Source: UBA2988 sp965237965 (GTDB taxonomy: Bacteria; Gemmatimonadota; Gemmatimonadetes; Longimicrobiales; Gaopeijiaceae). From it: DNA of 64,000 bases. Within the stretch, counting starts at the first letter, position 1; each line of letters starts with the position of its first letter. The translations under genes were made by a program, and so were the position numbers. Below are positions 1-9,077 of the stretch, piece by piece. Below the pieces are notes generated by a model. The model had not been told where the DNA came from. It saw nothing but the letters and a program-made list of their open reading frames with translations, and searched no databases. The DNA lies in contig CBDEGT010000001.1 of NCBI GenBank assembly GCA_965237965.1, forward strand, positions 310,001 to 374,000. The letters run 5' to 3'.

Positions 1-3
1 CCG

Positions 4-1263
4 ATGAGCCGCTGGAAGCAGTGGGTGAAGCAGCCCAAGGGCGCGCTGCCGGGCGGCATCGTCACGAAGGCCGGGATCGTGCTGATCGCCGTGCTCGGCG
101 GCGGCATGCTGTTCTCGTCGTCGCTCACCGGTCCCGAGGAAGACGCAACTGCTGCCGGAGCTCCCCTGGAGGCGCGGGCCGTGGACGATCGCGTGGGCCG
201 CGCGTTCGAGGGCCGCCTGCGCGCGGAGGCCGAGCGTCAGACCCAACAGGCGGCGGCCAACGAGGCCCGCGCCGAGCAGGAACGCCGACAGGCCGCGGCC
301 GTCCGGGATGCGGCCCCAGCCGACACGGAGACCGGAGCGGGAGGTGGGGCGTCGGGCGGCGGCCAGGCCGAGTACGAGCTTCGCGAGGCGCTTCGGCTCG
401 AGGAGATCGAGCGGCGGACGCGCTCGCTCCGCTCGCTTCCCGTGGCGCGGTCGTACAGGGACCCGAACCAGACCCGGGACGGCGCCGCACTGGCCGCCAC
501 GGGCGGGGCCGGTGCGTCCGGGCCGGCGGACTTCCTGGACGGCACCCTCGACGCGGCGCTCGCGTCGTTCGAGCGGTCCGTCGCCACCCTTGAATCCGAG
601 ATGGAGGCCGGGCTGGCGGGCGAGCTCTTGCCCGGCTCGGCGGGAGCGTCATCGCAAGGCACTCGCCGCACGGCGGAGCCGGGCCTCACGGTCCGGCCGG
701 AGGATCCGCCGGGCTGGGAGCGGATCCACGAGGGCTCGTTCCTCGAGGCCGTGCTGCTCACGCAGCTCTCGGGCGACTTCCCCGGCCCCGTGCTCGCCAT
801 GGTGTCGGTGCCGCTGTATTCGGCCGACCGGCAGCGGGTGCTGATTCCGCGCGGCGCGCGCGTCGTCGGCACGGCCCGGGCCGTCCAGGACCGGAACCAG
901 AGCCGCCTCGCGGTCGCGTTCCACCGGCTGCTGCTGCCCGGCGGCAGTTGGATCGACCTCGAGTTCGCGGGGCTCGACCAGGCGGGCGAGGGCGCGCTGC
1001 GGGACCAGGTGAGCCGCCACTACTTCTCGACGTTCGCCGCCGCCGCCGCCGTCGGCGCGGTGAGCGGCCTCACGCTGGCCGGAGCCTCGCCCTACGGACT
1101 CCGGGCGGGCGTCGGCCAGGGACTCGGCCAGAGCGCCACCTCCGTCCTCGACCGGTTCCTGAACCGGATGCCCGCCATCACGATCCGCGCCGGCCACCGG
1201 CTCCGGATCTGGCTCACCTCCGACGTCCTGGTCCCGAGGCCCGGGACCACGCCGATCAACTGA
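4..1263 (+). CDS. VirB10/TrbI-type conjugation channel protein
   Basis: Inner-membrane-anchored component of a type IV secretion channel, spanning from the inner membrane to the outer-membrane pore. The 419-residue product has one membrane segment near residues 24-40, then a long Ala/Glu/Arg-rich periplasmic linker (about 45-230), then the VirB10/TrbI C-terminal domain (about 235-410). That domain carries typical motifs such as VLIPRGARVVGTA, RLAVAFHRLLLPGG and the closing VRPGTTPIN-like tail. It ends 18 bases before the next gene, which encodes a TrbJ-like protein, so the two form part of a trb-type operon whose earlier genes lie outside the window. Family assignment is from motif recognition. 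The gene looks intact, but its partner is truncated, so the conjugation system is probably not functional here. Confidence 0.88.
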   Translation: MSRWKQWVKQPKGALPGGIVTKAGIVLIAVLGGGMLFSSSLTGPEEDATAAGAPLEARAVDDRVGRAFEGRLRAEAERQTQQAAANEARAEQERRQAAAVRDAAPADTETGAGGGASGGGQAEYELREALRLEEIERRTRSLRSLPVARSYRDPNQTRDGAALAATGGAGASGPADFLDGTLDAALASFERSVATLESEMEAGLAGELLPGSAGASSQGTRRTAEPGLTVRPEDPPGWERIHEGSFLEAVLLTQLSGDFPGPVLAMVSVPLYSADRQRVLIPRGARVVGTARAVQDRNQSRLAVAFHRLLLPGGSWIDLEFAGLDQAGEGALRDQVSRHYFSTFAAAAAVGAVSGLTLAGASPYGLRAGVGQGLGQSATSVLDRFLNRMPAITIRAGHRLRIWLTSDVLVPRPGTTPIN

Positions 1264-1281
1264 CCCAAGGAGAACACCCTC

Positions 1282-1890
1282 ATGCGCTACCGCACCCTCG
1301 CCCTCTTCATTCCGCTTCTACTGCTCGCCAGCCCCGCTCCCGCGAGCGCCCAATTCGACTTCGGCGGCGTGATCCAGCGCGCCCAGATGATCGCCAACCA
1401 GATCACCCAGATCGCGAATCAGGTCCGCCAGGTGCGGGCGATGACCCGCCAACTCACGGAGCTCGAGAACCAGCTCGACCACATGGAGCGCGCCGCGGGC
1501 GGTGAGATCGACGCGCTGCTCGCGCCGTTCTCCGATCTTGCGGCCGGACCCGTGGGCCTGGTGAGCAACGGACTCACGTGGGGATCCGACTTCAGCGGCG
1601 CGGCCCGCGAGACGGTCGATGCCGTCCGGGATCTGGGCGGCGGCCGCTCGCTGACCGGACTGTGGCGCAGCGCGCAAGGCACGGCCGACCGGGTGGGCGA
1701 GGCAGACGTCCTCGCGCTGTTCCGCGACCATCCGCCCGAGGCCGCGACGCGCGCGGTCGAGAGCTACCGCCAGTCCCGGGAGGCGGCCGACCGGCAGCGC
1801 GTGCTCGACTACGCGACGCTCGACGCGGCGGCCGCGCTCGCCGAGGTGATCGAGAGCTCGCAGGGCTCGTTCGCCGGCCTCGCCGCAACG
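1282..1890 (+). pseudogene. trbJ: TrbJ/VirB5-like protein, 3' end missing
   Basis: Secreted, coiled-coil, minor-pilus-type component of a P-type conjugation system. The start at 1282 gives a signal peptide (residues 1-23, cleavage after ASA) followed by the TrbJ signature of repeated Gln/Asn/Ile heptads around residues 30-70. Recognisable TrbJ sequence stops near base 1890. The frame stays open to 2469, but beyond 1890 it only reads the opposite strand of the higA gene, so those residues are not part of the protein. The break joins conjugation DNA to unrelated DNA, so this is a truncated gene. The upstream neighbour is the VirB10-like gene with an 18-base gap. Confidence 0.8.
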
Positions 1891-2076
1891 GCAACCTGTC
1901 GAAAGCGTCCTCAAGTCATTGTGGTTATTACATCATCGGCTCGGGGTATCTGCATTGTGCCCCCAGAGTTGCCCCATAATCGTACCCGCATCCAGCGGCC
2001 GCCAGCAGCGTCCATAGCCATCCTCCCGGCCCCTCTGCTGCCAGCAGCTCGGGGACGAGGATTCGTCACGCCTCCG

Positions 2077-2382
2077 CTACACCACCGCATGCCGGGGCGT
2101 GACTTGCTCGGCGATCTCACGACCCGCCTCGATCTCCGCTCGGCGAAGCTCCCAGGTCTTCTGCAGATTCAGCCACAGTTGCGGAGTCATCCCGAAATAC
2201 CTGGCCAGCCGCAACGCCGTATCGGCGCTCACGCCGCGCTGGCCGTTGAGAATCATCGTCACCCGGTTGACCGGCACGCCCAAGGCTTTCGACAGCGCGT
2301 TGGCCGACAGCCCGAGCTCGTCGAGTTGCTCGCGCAGGACTTCACCCGGATGCACCGGCCTCATGCCGTTCTTCGCGTTCAT
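2077..2382 (-). CDS. higA: HigA-type antitoxin, XRE helix-turn-helix
   Basis: DNA-binding antitoxin that neutralises HigB and represses the pair's own promoter. The 101-residue product starts at 2382 (MNAKNGMRPVHPGEVLREQL), the usual HigA opening. It contains a helix-turn-helix (about residues 18-70, including LSKALGVPVNRVTMILNGQR) and the family's WLNLQKTWELR segment. A start 36 bases upstream would overlap the toxin gene. The 2382 start matches family length better and leaves a 10-base gap after higB. The order toxin-first, antitoxin-second is the normal higBA order. Confidence 0.88.
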   Translation of the reverse strand: MNAKNGMRPVHPGEVLREQLDELGLSANALSKALGVPVNRVTMILNGQRGVSADTALRLARYFGMTPQLWLNLQKTWELRRAEIEAGREIAEQVTPRHAVV

Positions 2383-2392
2383 GTCGTGCCCC

Positions 2393-2671
2393 TTAGTGAT
2401 AATCCACGATCTCGACATCGCTCGGCCCGTCGTCGGTCCAACGGAAGCAGATACGCCACTGCGCGTTGATCCGAACGCTGTGCCGGCCGGCGCGGCTGCC
2501 CCGCAGTGCTTCCAGCCGGTTGCTCGGCAGTGCGGCCAAGTCGCCGAGCGTCTCCGCGCTGTCCAGCAGCGTCAGTCGGCGCACCGCCTGATCGGAGAAA
2601 CCGTGAAACGCCGCGACCCGCCGCCCCTCGAAGAAACATCTCGTTCTCCGGTCCTTGAAGCTTCGTATCAT
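2393..2671 (-). CDS. higB: HigB-type toxin, RelE/ParE superfamily
   Basis: Ribosome-dependent mRNA interferase family toxin. The 92-residue product begins MIRSFKDRRTRCFFEG and ends SDVEIVDYH, both hallmarks of HigB. The RINAQWRICFRW strand, which carries the conserved basic residues, is present. The start at 2671 was chosen because homologues open with this sequence; an upstream in-frame start would add 36 unrelated residues. It is followed 10 bases later by higA on the same strand. The pair sits next to the broken end of the conjugation module, as is common for plasmid- or island-borne addiction modules. Confidence 0.85.
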   Translation of the reverse strand: MIRSFKDRRTRCFFEGRRVAAFHGFSDQAVRRLTLLDSAETLGDLAALPSNRLEALRGSRAGRHSVRINAQWRICFRWTDDGPSDVEIVDYH

Positions 2672-2995
2672 CCGATCCGAATGTACGCTCCTGTTACGGC
2701 TTCCGTAAAGGGTGGTCGCCACGTGACCGCAATGCCGCGCACTCGGCAAGCAACGGTCTGTACAACCTAGGGCTGTCATCCATCGGTGAGTCGGTGGATA
2801 TCGACGATGTGAAGAATCGCGCGTTTTCGATCCTAGCCGGCATCACGTTCCCCATAGGATAGCGACCGAGTTCGATTGGCTGCTTTCCACGTCGGCAAAT
2901 CCGATGTGCGGACCCTGCAACCTGTCACGCAGATGCCGGATCTCAATGGGGAATGCGGCTTGCTAGGAGGTCTGTTTGGGTGCGCGGATTCACAA
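2672..2995. other. No gene recognised
   Basis: This stretch upstream of higB should contain the toxin-antitoxin promoter, but I cannot place it with confidence. No protein family or RNA gene was recognised. Confidence 0.4.
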
Positions 2996-3319
2996 AGTAA
3001 GTGCAACAAACCTTCTAACCGGTCCCTCTAGACGGGACGAGGCGAGCTGGCGACCTCAGGACCTTCCTTGTCGACCAAGATCAGGGAGGGATTCGCTACA
3101 CCCCATCACTCTTGGGAGCGCGGCACTTCCGAGAACACCAACGGCCTCATCAGGCAGTACATGCCCAAGAGAACCAGCATGGCTCGGCTCTCTCAGGCCC
3201 ACTGTGACACGGTCGCCGCAAAGCTCAACCAACGCCCTAGGAAGCGCCTCGACTTCCGCACCCCGAACGAGTGCCTATGACTCACACCGCGCCTAAGCCG
3301 TGTTGCACTTCAAAGTTGA
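2996..3319. mobile_element. Internally deleted IS30-type element, about 0.32 kb
   Basis: The 10-mer AAGTGCAACA at 2999-3008 is matched in inverted orientation by TGTTGCACTT at 3301-3310. Between them lies the last 60 or so residues of an IS30 transposase. The two ends plus the end of the transposase, with the rest missing, suggest an internal deletion derivative. The exact outer limits are uncertain. Confidence 0.5.
3098..3280 (+). pseudogene. IS30 transposase, C-terminal remnant
   Basis: Only the end of the DDE domain survives. The segment WERGTSENTNGLIRQYMPK contains the third catalytic Glu of IS30 transposases, and LNQRPRKRLDFRTP is the usual C-terminal stretch. The first two catalytic Asp residues are absent. 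It lies inside the short IS30-like element bounded by inverted repeats. Confidence 0.75.
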
Positions 3320-3468
3320 TCCCGAGTGGCACCCCCCTCGAACGCGATTCGCCAACGCTCCTGAGGATCGTCAAAGTGCATGTCGGTGGCAGAAAAGGCC
3401 GTTGGATCAAGCGGCCCACCGGTCCACTCGATCGAGTCTCTGTGCTCCGGATGTCCGGGGTCAGCTAG
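3310..3468 (-). pseudogene. pRiA4b ORF-3 family protein, 3' part (after IS5 insertion)
   Basis: On the minus strand this reads LADPGHPEHRDS...DPTAFS...WRIAFEGG, the normal C-terminal end of the pRiA4b ORF-3 family. It is the continuation of the gene whose 5' part is at 4671-5172. The IS5-type element at 3469-4670 separates the two. The stop codon (3310-3312) lies within the inverted repeat of the adjoining IS30 remnant, so the last few residues may be borrowed from that element. Confidence 0.85.
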
Positions 3469-4670
3469 GGAAGCTCTGAGCAAGGCCCTTCTGGGGGCGG
3501 TGCGAGACGGAGGGAGCCGGTTTCAGCGGTCTTGGGGGCGATGACGGGCTGAAAACGCGCCCAACCGGCATGTTCTGGCCGATGATCCCCTCGTTGCGCC
3601 CCGCGTGGGCGGATGTTTCCCGCGCCGGCCGCTCACGCCGTCGAATAGCGGCCCGCCACAAGCAGGTTCGCGAAGCCCAGGAGCAGCGCGATCCGTTCCA
3701 TGTTCTTGGCCAGCCCGCGGTAGCGAACCTTCCGGTAACCGAAGCGGCGCTTCACATACAGGAACGGGTGCTCCACCTTTGCCCGCACCGAGGCCTTGTC
3801 CCGCTCGCGCAGCCACCGCGCCCCGCCCTGCTCCAGGAGCCGCCGCCGCCCCGGTCTCATCGCCACATGCCACTGCACCGGACGGCCTCCCGTGTCCACC
3901 CACTTCTCGATCCCCCGGTAGCCCGCGTCCGCCCACACCTCCTCCTCGCCGCCGTGAAGCAACGCCCCCGCCTCCCGAAGATCGTGCGTGTTCGCCGGCG
4001 TCGCCCGCACGCCATGCACCAGTCCCGTCTCCGCGTCCACCCCGATGTGCGCCTTCATCCCGAAGTGCCACTCGTTGCCCTTCCTCGTCTGATGCATCTC
4101 CGGATCCCGCGCCCCCTCCCGGTTCTTCGTCGATGACGGCGCCGCGATGATGCTCGCGTCCACGATCGTCCCCGCCCGCACCCGGTAGCCCCGCTCCGCC
4201 AGGTGCGCGTTGATCTCCTCGAACAAACCACGCCCCAGCCTGTGCCGCTCCAGCAGGTGCCGAAAGTTCAGAATCGTCGTCTCGTCCGGCAGCGGACCCG
4301 TCAAACGCAGCCCCGCGAACCGCCGCACCGACTCGATCTCGTACAGCATGTCCTCCATCCCCGGGTCGCTCAGGTTGTAGAACAGCTGCACGCAGTGAAT
4401 CCTCAGCATCGCCGCCAACGGGTACGGCTGCCGCCCCCGCCCCGCCTTCGGATACAACGGCCGAATCCGCGCCTCCAGACGCTCCCACGGAATCAGCGCC
4501 TCCATCCGCTCCAGAAACAGCTCCCGCCGCGTCCGCCGCTTCTTCCCCTCGTACTCCACATCCGCGAACGTCACCTGCTCCATCGTCCGCCTCCCCGATC
4601 GTCCCGCTCAGCCCTTGAACTCCCGCCCCGTAAATCTAATGTCCCAGGGACCGACTTATTCAGAGTATTC
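3469..4670 (-). mobile_element. IS5-family insertion sequence, 1,202 bp
   Basis: Inverted terminal repeats are visible: the left end reads GGAAGCTCTGAGCAAGG and the right end, read inward, GAATACTCTGAATAAG. The target sequence CTAG is duplicated on both sides (3465-3468 and 4671-4674). Removing the element and one CTAG restores the pRiA4b ORF-3 reading frame, which fixes the boundaries. It contains one transposase gene on the minus strand. Confidence 0.9.
3633..4583 (-). CDS. IS5-family transposase
   Basis: DDE transposase that cuts and joins the ends of the surrounding element. The 316-residue protein has the N-terminal IS5 domain (residues 40-115, YPLAAMLRIHCVQLFYNLSD) and the catalytic core. 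The probable catalytic residues are Asp in TIVDASII (about 142), Asp in VWADAGYRG (about 220) and Glu in KVEHPFLYVKRRFGY (about 270). Length is normal for the family and the frame is intact, so the element may be active. Confidence 0.92.
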   Translation of the reverse strand: MEQVTFADVEYEGKKRRTRRELFLERMEALIPWERLEARIRPLYPKAGRGRQPYPLAAMLRIHCVQLFYNLSDPGMEDMLYEIESVRRFAGLRLTGPLPDETTILNFRHLLERHRLGRGLFEEINAHLAERGYRVRAGTIVDASIIAAPSSTKNREGARDPEMHQTRKGNEWHFGMKAHIGVDAETGLVHGVRATPANTHDLREAGALLHGGEEEVWADAGYRGIEKWVDTGGRPVQWHVAMRPGRRRLLEQGGARWLRERDKASVRAKVEHPFLYVKRRFGYRKVRYRGLAKNMERIALLLGFANLLVAGRYSTA

Positions 4671-5172
4671 CTAGGGCAGCCAGCAAATTCGCGTAACCGT
4701 GGGACCCGCCGCTGTCCTCGGGAGGACAGGCCCCGGCGCCTCCGACACATTCGGGGCCAGTCCTCGGGCCGCCGGCCTGCTCAAAGCCTTCAAAGATCAG
4801 CGCGTGGTCCCAGTTGTCGCCGAAGTCGTAGGTGTAGTGCATCGGCGGTAGGTCGCCCGCCGTAAAGTCGAGCGGAAACTCCATCCAGCCAGCGGCGACT
4901 GAGAGATCATTGGGCACGTCCGTATCTGGGATTCCGAGCAGCATTGCGGTGCCCGAACCGGGATCGAGGACACGGAATCTATGGAGGTGGCAGTCGAGCC
5001 ATCCCATCGCGTCCTGGATCGCGACGTGGAGATCCCAGAAGGAATAGGTCGCGGGAACCTGGATTCGTCGCCAAACGAGCGGGTTGGTCCCGGCCAGGAC
5101 CACGAGGTATTGGAGCATCAGACCCGGAGGAACCGGCCCGCCCCTAGGTTGATCCTGCGTCGACATCATCAC
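4671..5172 (-). pseudogene. pRiA4b ORF-3 family protein, 5' part
   Basis: Family of unknown molecular function, named from Agrobacterium plasmid pRiA4b and also found as a passenger of transposons. Residues LMLQYLVVLAGTNPLVWRRIQVP and YTYDFGDNWDHALIFE are the family signatures. The frame runs into the IS5 element after residue 166 and stops at once (GIL, stop). The remaining 51 residues lie beyond the element at 3310-3468. Joined through one CTAG, the gene would encode about 218 residues, the usual family length. Confidence 0.88.
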
Positions 5173-5355
5173 CCTGCTTGGAGCTTAATTAGGTGCAATC
5201 TAACCGTTTGAGTTCAGCGGACGCCGGAGGTGGTCCGCTGCAACGAAGGGTTAGCCGACACTCCGGTTCAGCCTACCCTGATCCTTTACACAATGGCCTA
5301 CACTGATGGTTGACAGGTTCCTATCAACCAAGGGTTCTGAACCTAGGAGAGCCCG

Positions 5356-5606
5356 ATGCAATGGAACCAGTCGACTATGTACGAACAGAGAGTACGCTTC
5401 ATCCTCGAAGTACAGCAAGGCACGTTCAGTTTCGCCGAATCCTGTAGACGCTACGGCATCAGCAGGACCGCGGGATACACGTGGTGGAATCGCTTTCTCG
5501 CGGAGGGAATCGAGGGACTCCATGACCGATCGCATCGCCCCCGTCACTGCCCGCACGCCACAGCGGACTCGTTCGTAGAACACATCGTTGATCTGCGTCA
5601 GCGCTA
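5356..5606 (+). pseudogene. IS481-type transposase, N-terminal fragment
   Basis: The first 84 or so residues (MQWNQSTMYEQRVRFILEV, then FAESCRRYGISRTAGYTWWNRF) form the helix-turn-helix of IS481 transposases. The DDE domain is absent: the match ends near 5606, where the sequence changes to the leader of the downstream barrel gene. The upstream GGTTGACAGG (5308-5317) resembles an IS481 terminus. Confidence 0.72.
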
Positions 5607-5842
5607 TCTTTCCAATCCCTGTCTTCTGTGTTCCCCTCTTACTCTCCGGTCTGCCATGCGCCCGTATCTGCTGCTCATACTCGTCGCTGCCTTCGGGCCG
5701 CCGTCCCTGGAGGCGCAGGGTCCCGACACGTTCCCTTTATCCGTCGGTGGCCATCTTCTCTTCGCAGGACCGGTGGGGGAGTTCGACGAGAACGTCGACT
5801 TCGGCTTTGGCCTGGGTGCGCACGGGCGTCTCCCCTTGGATG

Positions 5843-7299
5843 GATGGTGTCCCGCTGACAGTTGAAGGTGGTGGCTCCGGAGAGTCTCCTTGTTAGCCTG
5901 CGTTTCTCATTTCGGCAACCGGTTCATGGTCGTCGAGGTGGGCCCTGAGCATCCAGAGCTGGTCGTAGCCGATGATCCTCCGGTAGCTCTTCTCGGTCTC
6001 CACGAACGAGGCCGCAGCCCAGCGCAAGGCCATCGCTCCGTTCTTCCAGTTGGTCACCCTGCGGGTCTTCCGTCTTACGCCCGAGTGGGTGCTGTCGATC
6101 AGGTTGGTCGAGCCCAGGCACTTCCTCAGCCGCGGCGGGAGGCCGAGCCGGTTGATGGTGAACATCTCGCTGAGGCCTTCGCGTAGGCTGGCCGAGGCCG
6201 AGGGGTGGTCGCGCTCGAGCCATCGGGCGAGCTGCTCGAGCTTCTGCTCGCCCTGCTTCGCGTCCAGCTTCATCGCCGCCCGGAACGCCGCCTTCACCTG
6301 AGGATGCTGATCCTTCGGCAGATGACCCAGCACGTTGCGGAGCTTGTGGTTGCGGCAGCGCTGGATGGGGTGACGTTGGCCGAACACCTTCTCGATCGCC
6401 TTCCTGAGCGCTTTCGAGCCATCGATCACGAACAGCCGCCGCCTGCCCGGGTCCAGGCCGCGCTCGACCAGATCCTCTAGGAGCGCGCTGGTCACCTCGG
6501 CGTTCTCACTCGCTCCTTCCCTCACGCCCAGCACGTGCTTCTTTCCGTCTGAGTCCACGCCTACCGCAGCAAGCACGTGGTGCGAGCCCATCTGGATCCC
6601 GTCCAGGTAGATCACCAGGAGGTCCCACGCATCCAGCCGGCGCTCCATCAGCTCCTTCAGCACGCGCTCCGAGGCCTCGACCGTCTCACGGCTCACCACC
6701 GACTTGCTCACCCCGACCGTGTCGGCCATCTCACCGATCACACGGCCGTACTTCCGCGTGCTCACCCCCGCCATCAGGACCTCGAGCATCCGATCCGCCA
6801 CGGCGCCCGGTCTCCGCATCGCTGCGTACGCCGGCACCTCGACCTCGCCACCCTCCCCGGCGCCCCGGCGCCTGAGCCGTGGCCGCTCCACACGCACCTT
6901 CCGGTCCGACAGGTAAACCACACCACCCTGCCGGCCATACCACGCCGTGTCGTCTTCCGCTCGTGACCGACCTGCCTGCTTCACGCCTGCCACACCCTCG
7001 GCGCTCATCTCCAGCACCGCTTCGATCGTCGCTCGTCCCATCACCTGGATGACTTCGTCGATCGCGACCTCCGTCTGCTCCACGAGCTCAAGCATCGGAA
7101 GCAGAAACTGCCCCTCCCGCTTCAGGAACTCCCTGATCGCGCGCTTGTCCGCCCGATCCCTTACCTCGTACGTTCTCTTCATCGTGGTGGCTCCGTGTTG
7201 GGGTTTTTGCCTACCCGAGCCTATCGGCCCGGGACCCCCGGAGCCACCACTTTTCTTTCCCCCCTATCAGGAACCTTCAACTACGGTTGGGACAGCTTC
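5843..7299 (-). mobile_element. IS256-type insertion sequence, copy 1 (1,457 bp)
   Basis: The left end begins GATGGTGTCCC and the right end, read inward, GAAGCTGTCCC. Both continue to AGTTGAAGG about 26 bases in. The 8-base target duplication CTTGGATG is at 5835-5842 and 7300-7307. A second copy with the same length and nearly the same sequence is at 23053-24509. Confidence 0.93.
5893..7182 (-). CDS. IS256-family (mutator-type) transposase, copy 1
   Basis: Transposase of the enclosing element, 429 residues, full length. Family features are the VIYLDGIQMG and LFVIDGSKALRKAI segments, which carry the first two catalytic Asp residues, the long helical insertion, and QRCRNHKLRNVLGHLPK. It differs from copy 2 by one residue near the C-terminus (EMRNAG here, EMRKAG in copy 2). 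The gene runs opposite to the barrel gene it interrupts. Confidence 0.93.
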   Translation of the reverse strand: MKRTYEVRDRADKRAIREFLKREGQFLLPMLELVEQTEVAIDEVIQVMGRATIEAVLEMSAEGVAGVKQAGRSRAEDDTAWYGRQGGVVYLSDRKVRVERPRLRRRGAGEGGEVEVPAYAAMRRPGAVADRMLEVLMAGVSTRKYGRVIGEMADTVGVSKSVVSRETVEASERVLKELMERRLDAWDLLVIYLDGIQMGSHHVLAAVGVDSDGKKHVLGVREGASENAEVTSALLEDLVERGLDPGRRRLFVIDGSKALRKAIEKVFGQRHPIQRCRNHKLRNVLGHLPKDQHPQVKAAFRAAMKLDAKQGEQKLEQLARWLERDHPSASASLREGLSEMFTINRLGLPPRLRKCLGSTNLIDSTHSGVRRKTRRVTNWKNGAMALRWAAASFVETEKSYRRIIGYDQLWMLRAHLDDHEPVAEMRNAG

Positions 7300-7697
7300 C
7301 TTGGATGACAACGAGACCCTCAGCCTCCGGCTCGATCTCGGGTTCATCAACTATGGGAATGAAACGATCCGTATCTGTATCACCCAGCCTTGCCGGGTTA
7401 CCGGAGATCTGACCACCGAGAACAACATCTTGCTTCTCGGCATCGGACCGGAGGTTGGGGTCCGCTCCGGCGCGGTGCGGCTGTACGCCAACGCATCGAT
7501 CGGGCTCGCCTACTTTGCTACGACCTCATCTGTTGAGGGAGAAAACGACTTCGGGGATCCCTTTGCGTCATCGACCAACTTCGACGATGTCACCTTCGCG
7601 TGGACGGTGGGGCCGGGTGCACAGCTCAGGGTCTGGACGGGCGAGAGGGCGTCCGTCTCGTTCGACCTGTTGGTAGTGTCCTAATTTGAATCCGCTG

Positions 7698-7961
7698 CTA
7701 CGTGAACACGCTGCGGGCCAGGTAGACGATGGCGGCGAAAGGCACTGCGGTCAGCGCAGCGGTACAGAACTCTACCAAATACGACTTGGCCCCGGACCCC
7801 GTCTTGTCAGCCACAGCCACGAGACGCGTCGAGTCCACGAGAGTGATGTAAACACAGAACGTGAGCGGCCACGCCAGAGCGCTGGCGATCAGCAAGCCCA
7901 CCCACGTGTCATTCATCGCCCCGATCAGCACTCCCGCAATCACATTGGGTGCCGGAATCAT
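7698..7961 (-). CDS. Small membrane protein, passenger of the IS1-like element
   Basis: An 87-residue protein with two or three hydrophobic stretches (about residues 4-20, 22-42 and 64-84) and a polar middle (VDSTRLVAVADKTGSGAKSY). No family was recognised. Its start overlaps the stop of the preceding gene by four bases (ATGA-type), so it is probably translated by coupling as the last gene of a three-gene passenger operon. The stop lies 26 bases inside the left end of the element. Confidence 0.65.
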   Translation of the reverse strand: MIPAPNVIAGVLIGAMNDTWVGLLIASALAWPLTFCVYITLVDSTRLVAVADKTGSGAKSYLVEFCTAALTAVPFAAIVYLARSVFT

Positions 7962-8266
7962 TCGTTGCCCCTCGCTTCTTGGTACTCGCTCACGATAGCC
8001 GCCCTGACCGCCTTGTCAGGTGAATCCACCGGCCCCTGTCGCAGCACCGCGTAGAAACGACGACGGTCCGACCCAGGAACCGGATCGGACCATGCATAGG
8101 CAATGGAAGCGTCTGAGTGGTCTATCTGGAACTCGTACACGGGGCCTTCCCAGATCACTTCGCCCTGCGCCATCTCCTTGACCCCGTGGACACGCTGGAA
8201 TCGCGCAGGAGCCCCGTGAAGGCCTTCTACCGTGTTCTGGTAGGCTTCTAGGTCAGGCTCCTTCAT
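7958..8266 (-). CDS. Hypothetical protein, middle passenger gene
   Basis: A 102-residue soluble protein of unknown function. It contains VIWEGPVYEFQIDHSDASIAY and RRFYAVLRQGPVDSPDKAVR, which suggest a compact alpha/beta fold. No signal peptide or membrane segment is seen. It overlaps the upstream gene by 14 bases and the downstream membrane-protein gene by four, so the three genes are one transcription unit. I do not recognise the family. Confidence 0.65.
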   Translation of the reverse strand: MKEPDLEAYQNTVEGLHGAPARFQRVHGVKEMAQGEVIWEGPVYEFQIDHSDASIAYAWSDPVPGSDRRRFYAVLRQGPVDSPDKAVRAAIVSEYQEARGNE

Positions 8267-9077
8267 CGGGTTCCCGTCGATGAGACGAGGACTCTCTGGT
8301 GAGCTTGCTCTTGTAGAGATTCAGGTTGAACTGGATTGCCTCCATCAACACGTCAAAGTCGTCGGCACTCATGGGCGTTGGCACCCGGAGTGTCGCGGTT
8401 CCAGCATCCAGTAGGATCGGCAGGTCAAACGGCCTAACGGTCTCTTGGGCAAACCCGACATCCGGCATGCGGCCCCCTTCCCAGTCATCTTGAGATCGTA
8501 GAGAGGGTTGCTCCTCTCCCTCGTCGGGGGCCAAATCACCCTCCGACTTGCCCTCAAATATATCGCCGCCAAGGATTCTTGCAAACTCCAGCGTAGAGCG
8601 AAAGTCGTCAATGAAGGACGTGATAGCCTTCGGGTTAAAGGCCCACTTGACCTCTAGGTCATATCGCATCGAGTCTTCGGATGGAAGCTTCCCGTTGGCT
8701 CCCCACTCCCCCCACACCTTAGCATAGATGGCTGGCTTGAGAGCCGCTCGCCGAATGACGCTATCTCGCTCGGAGGTTCCTGGCTCACGTAGAACGATTG
8801 TGCGGCCATCATCGGACAACCTGAACTGGCGGCCCGCGCCCGCACCCTTTCCCTCCAGAAGCCCGAAATGCATCAGGGCCGCTAGGGTTCTTAGGCCAGA
8901 GCTACTTTTGGCACCGAATCCCCAGTGACCCATTGTTACGCTCTTGGGTGCCCAGTTGAAGTGTTCCTGCGTGTAGAACGTCTTGGTACGAGCTACTGCT
9001 GCTTCAAGGTCGCACGTGGGATGCTCTGGGCTCCGGTTCCGGCTGGCCTTCGTCTCCTGCGTCTTGCCGTCAGACAT
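8253..9077 (-). CDS. Conserved hypothetical protein with winged-helix-like N-terminus, passenger gene
   Basis: A 274-residue protein counted from the start at 9077. That start is preceded by a strong GGAGGGGG ribosome site six bases away, so I prefer it to an in-frame start 18 bases upstream. Residues 25-110 (the AVARTKTFY region, then VTMGHWGFGAKSSSGLRTLA, ALMHFGLLEG, and RQFRLSDDGRTIVL) have the layout of a winged helix. The middle part (PAIYAKVWGEWGANGKLPSE) belongs to a conserved region I have seen only in uncharacterised proteins. The C-terminal part is acidic and variable. It is the first gene of the passenger operon. A regulatory or defence role is possible but is inference. Confidence 0.65.
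   Translation of the reverse strand: MSDGKTQETKASRNRSPEHPTCDLEAAVARTKTFYTQEHFNWAPKSVTMGHWGFGAKSSSGLRTLAALMHFGLLEGKGAGAGRQFRLSDDGRTIVLREPGTSERDSVIRRAALKPAIYAKVWGEWGANGKLPSEDSMRYDLEVKWAFNPKAITSFIDDFRSTLEFARILGGDIFEGKSEGDLAPDEGEEQPSLRSQDDWEGGRMPDVGFAQETVRPFDLPILLDAGTATLRVPTPMSADDFDVLMEAIQFNLNLYKSKLTRESSSHRREPDEGA

Noticed and set aside
1891..2469. C-terminal extension of the TrbJ-like frame
   Set aside because: These codons lie opposite higA and have no resemblance to TrbJ; counted as read-through.
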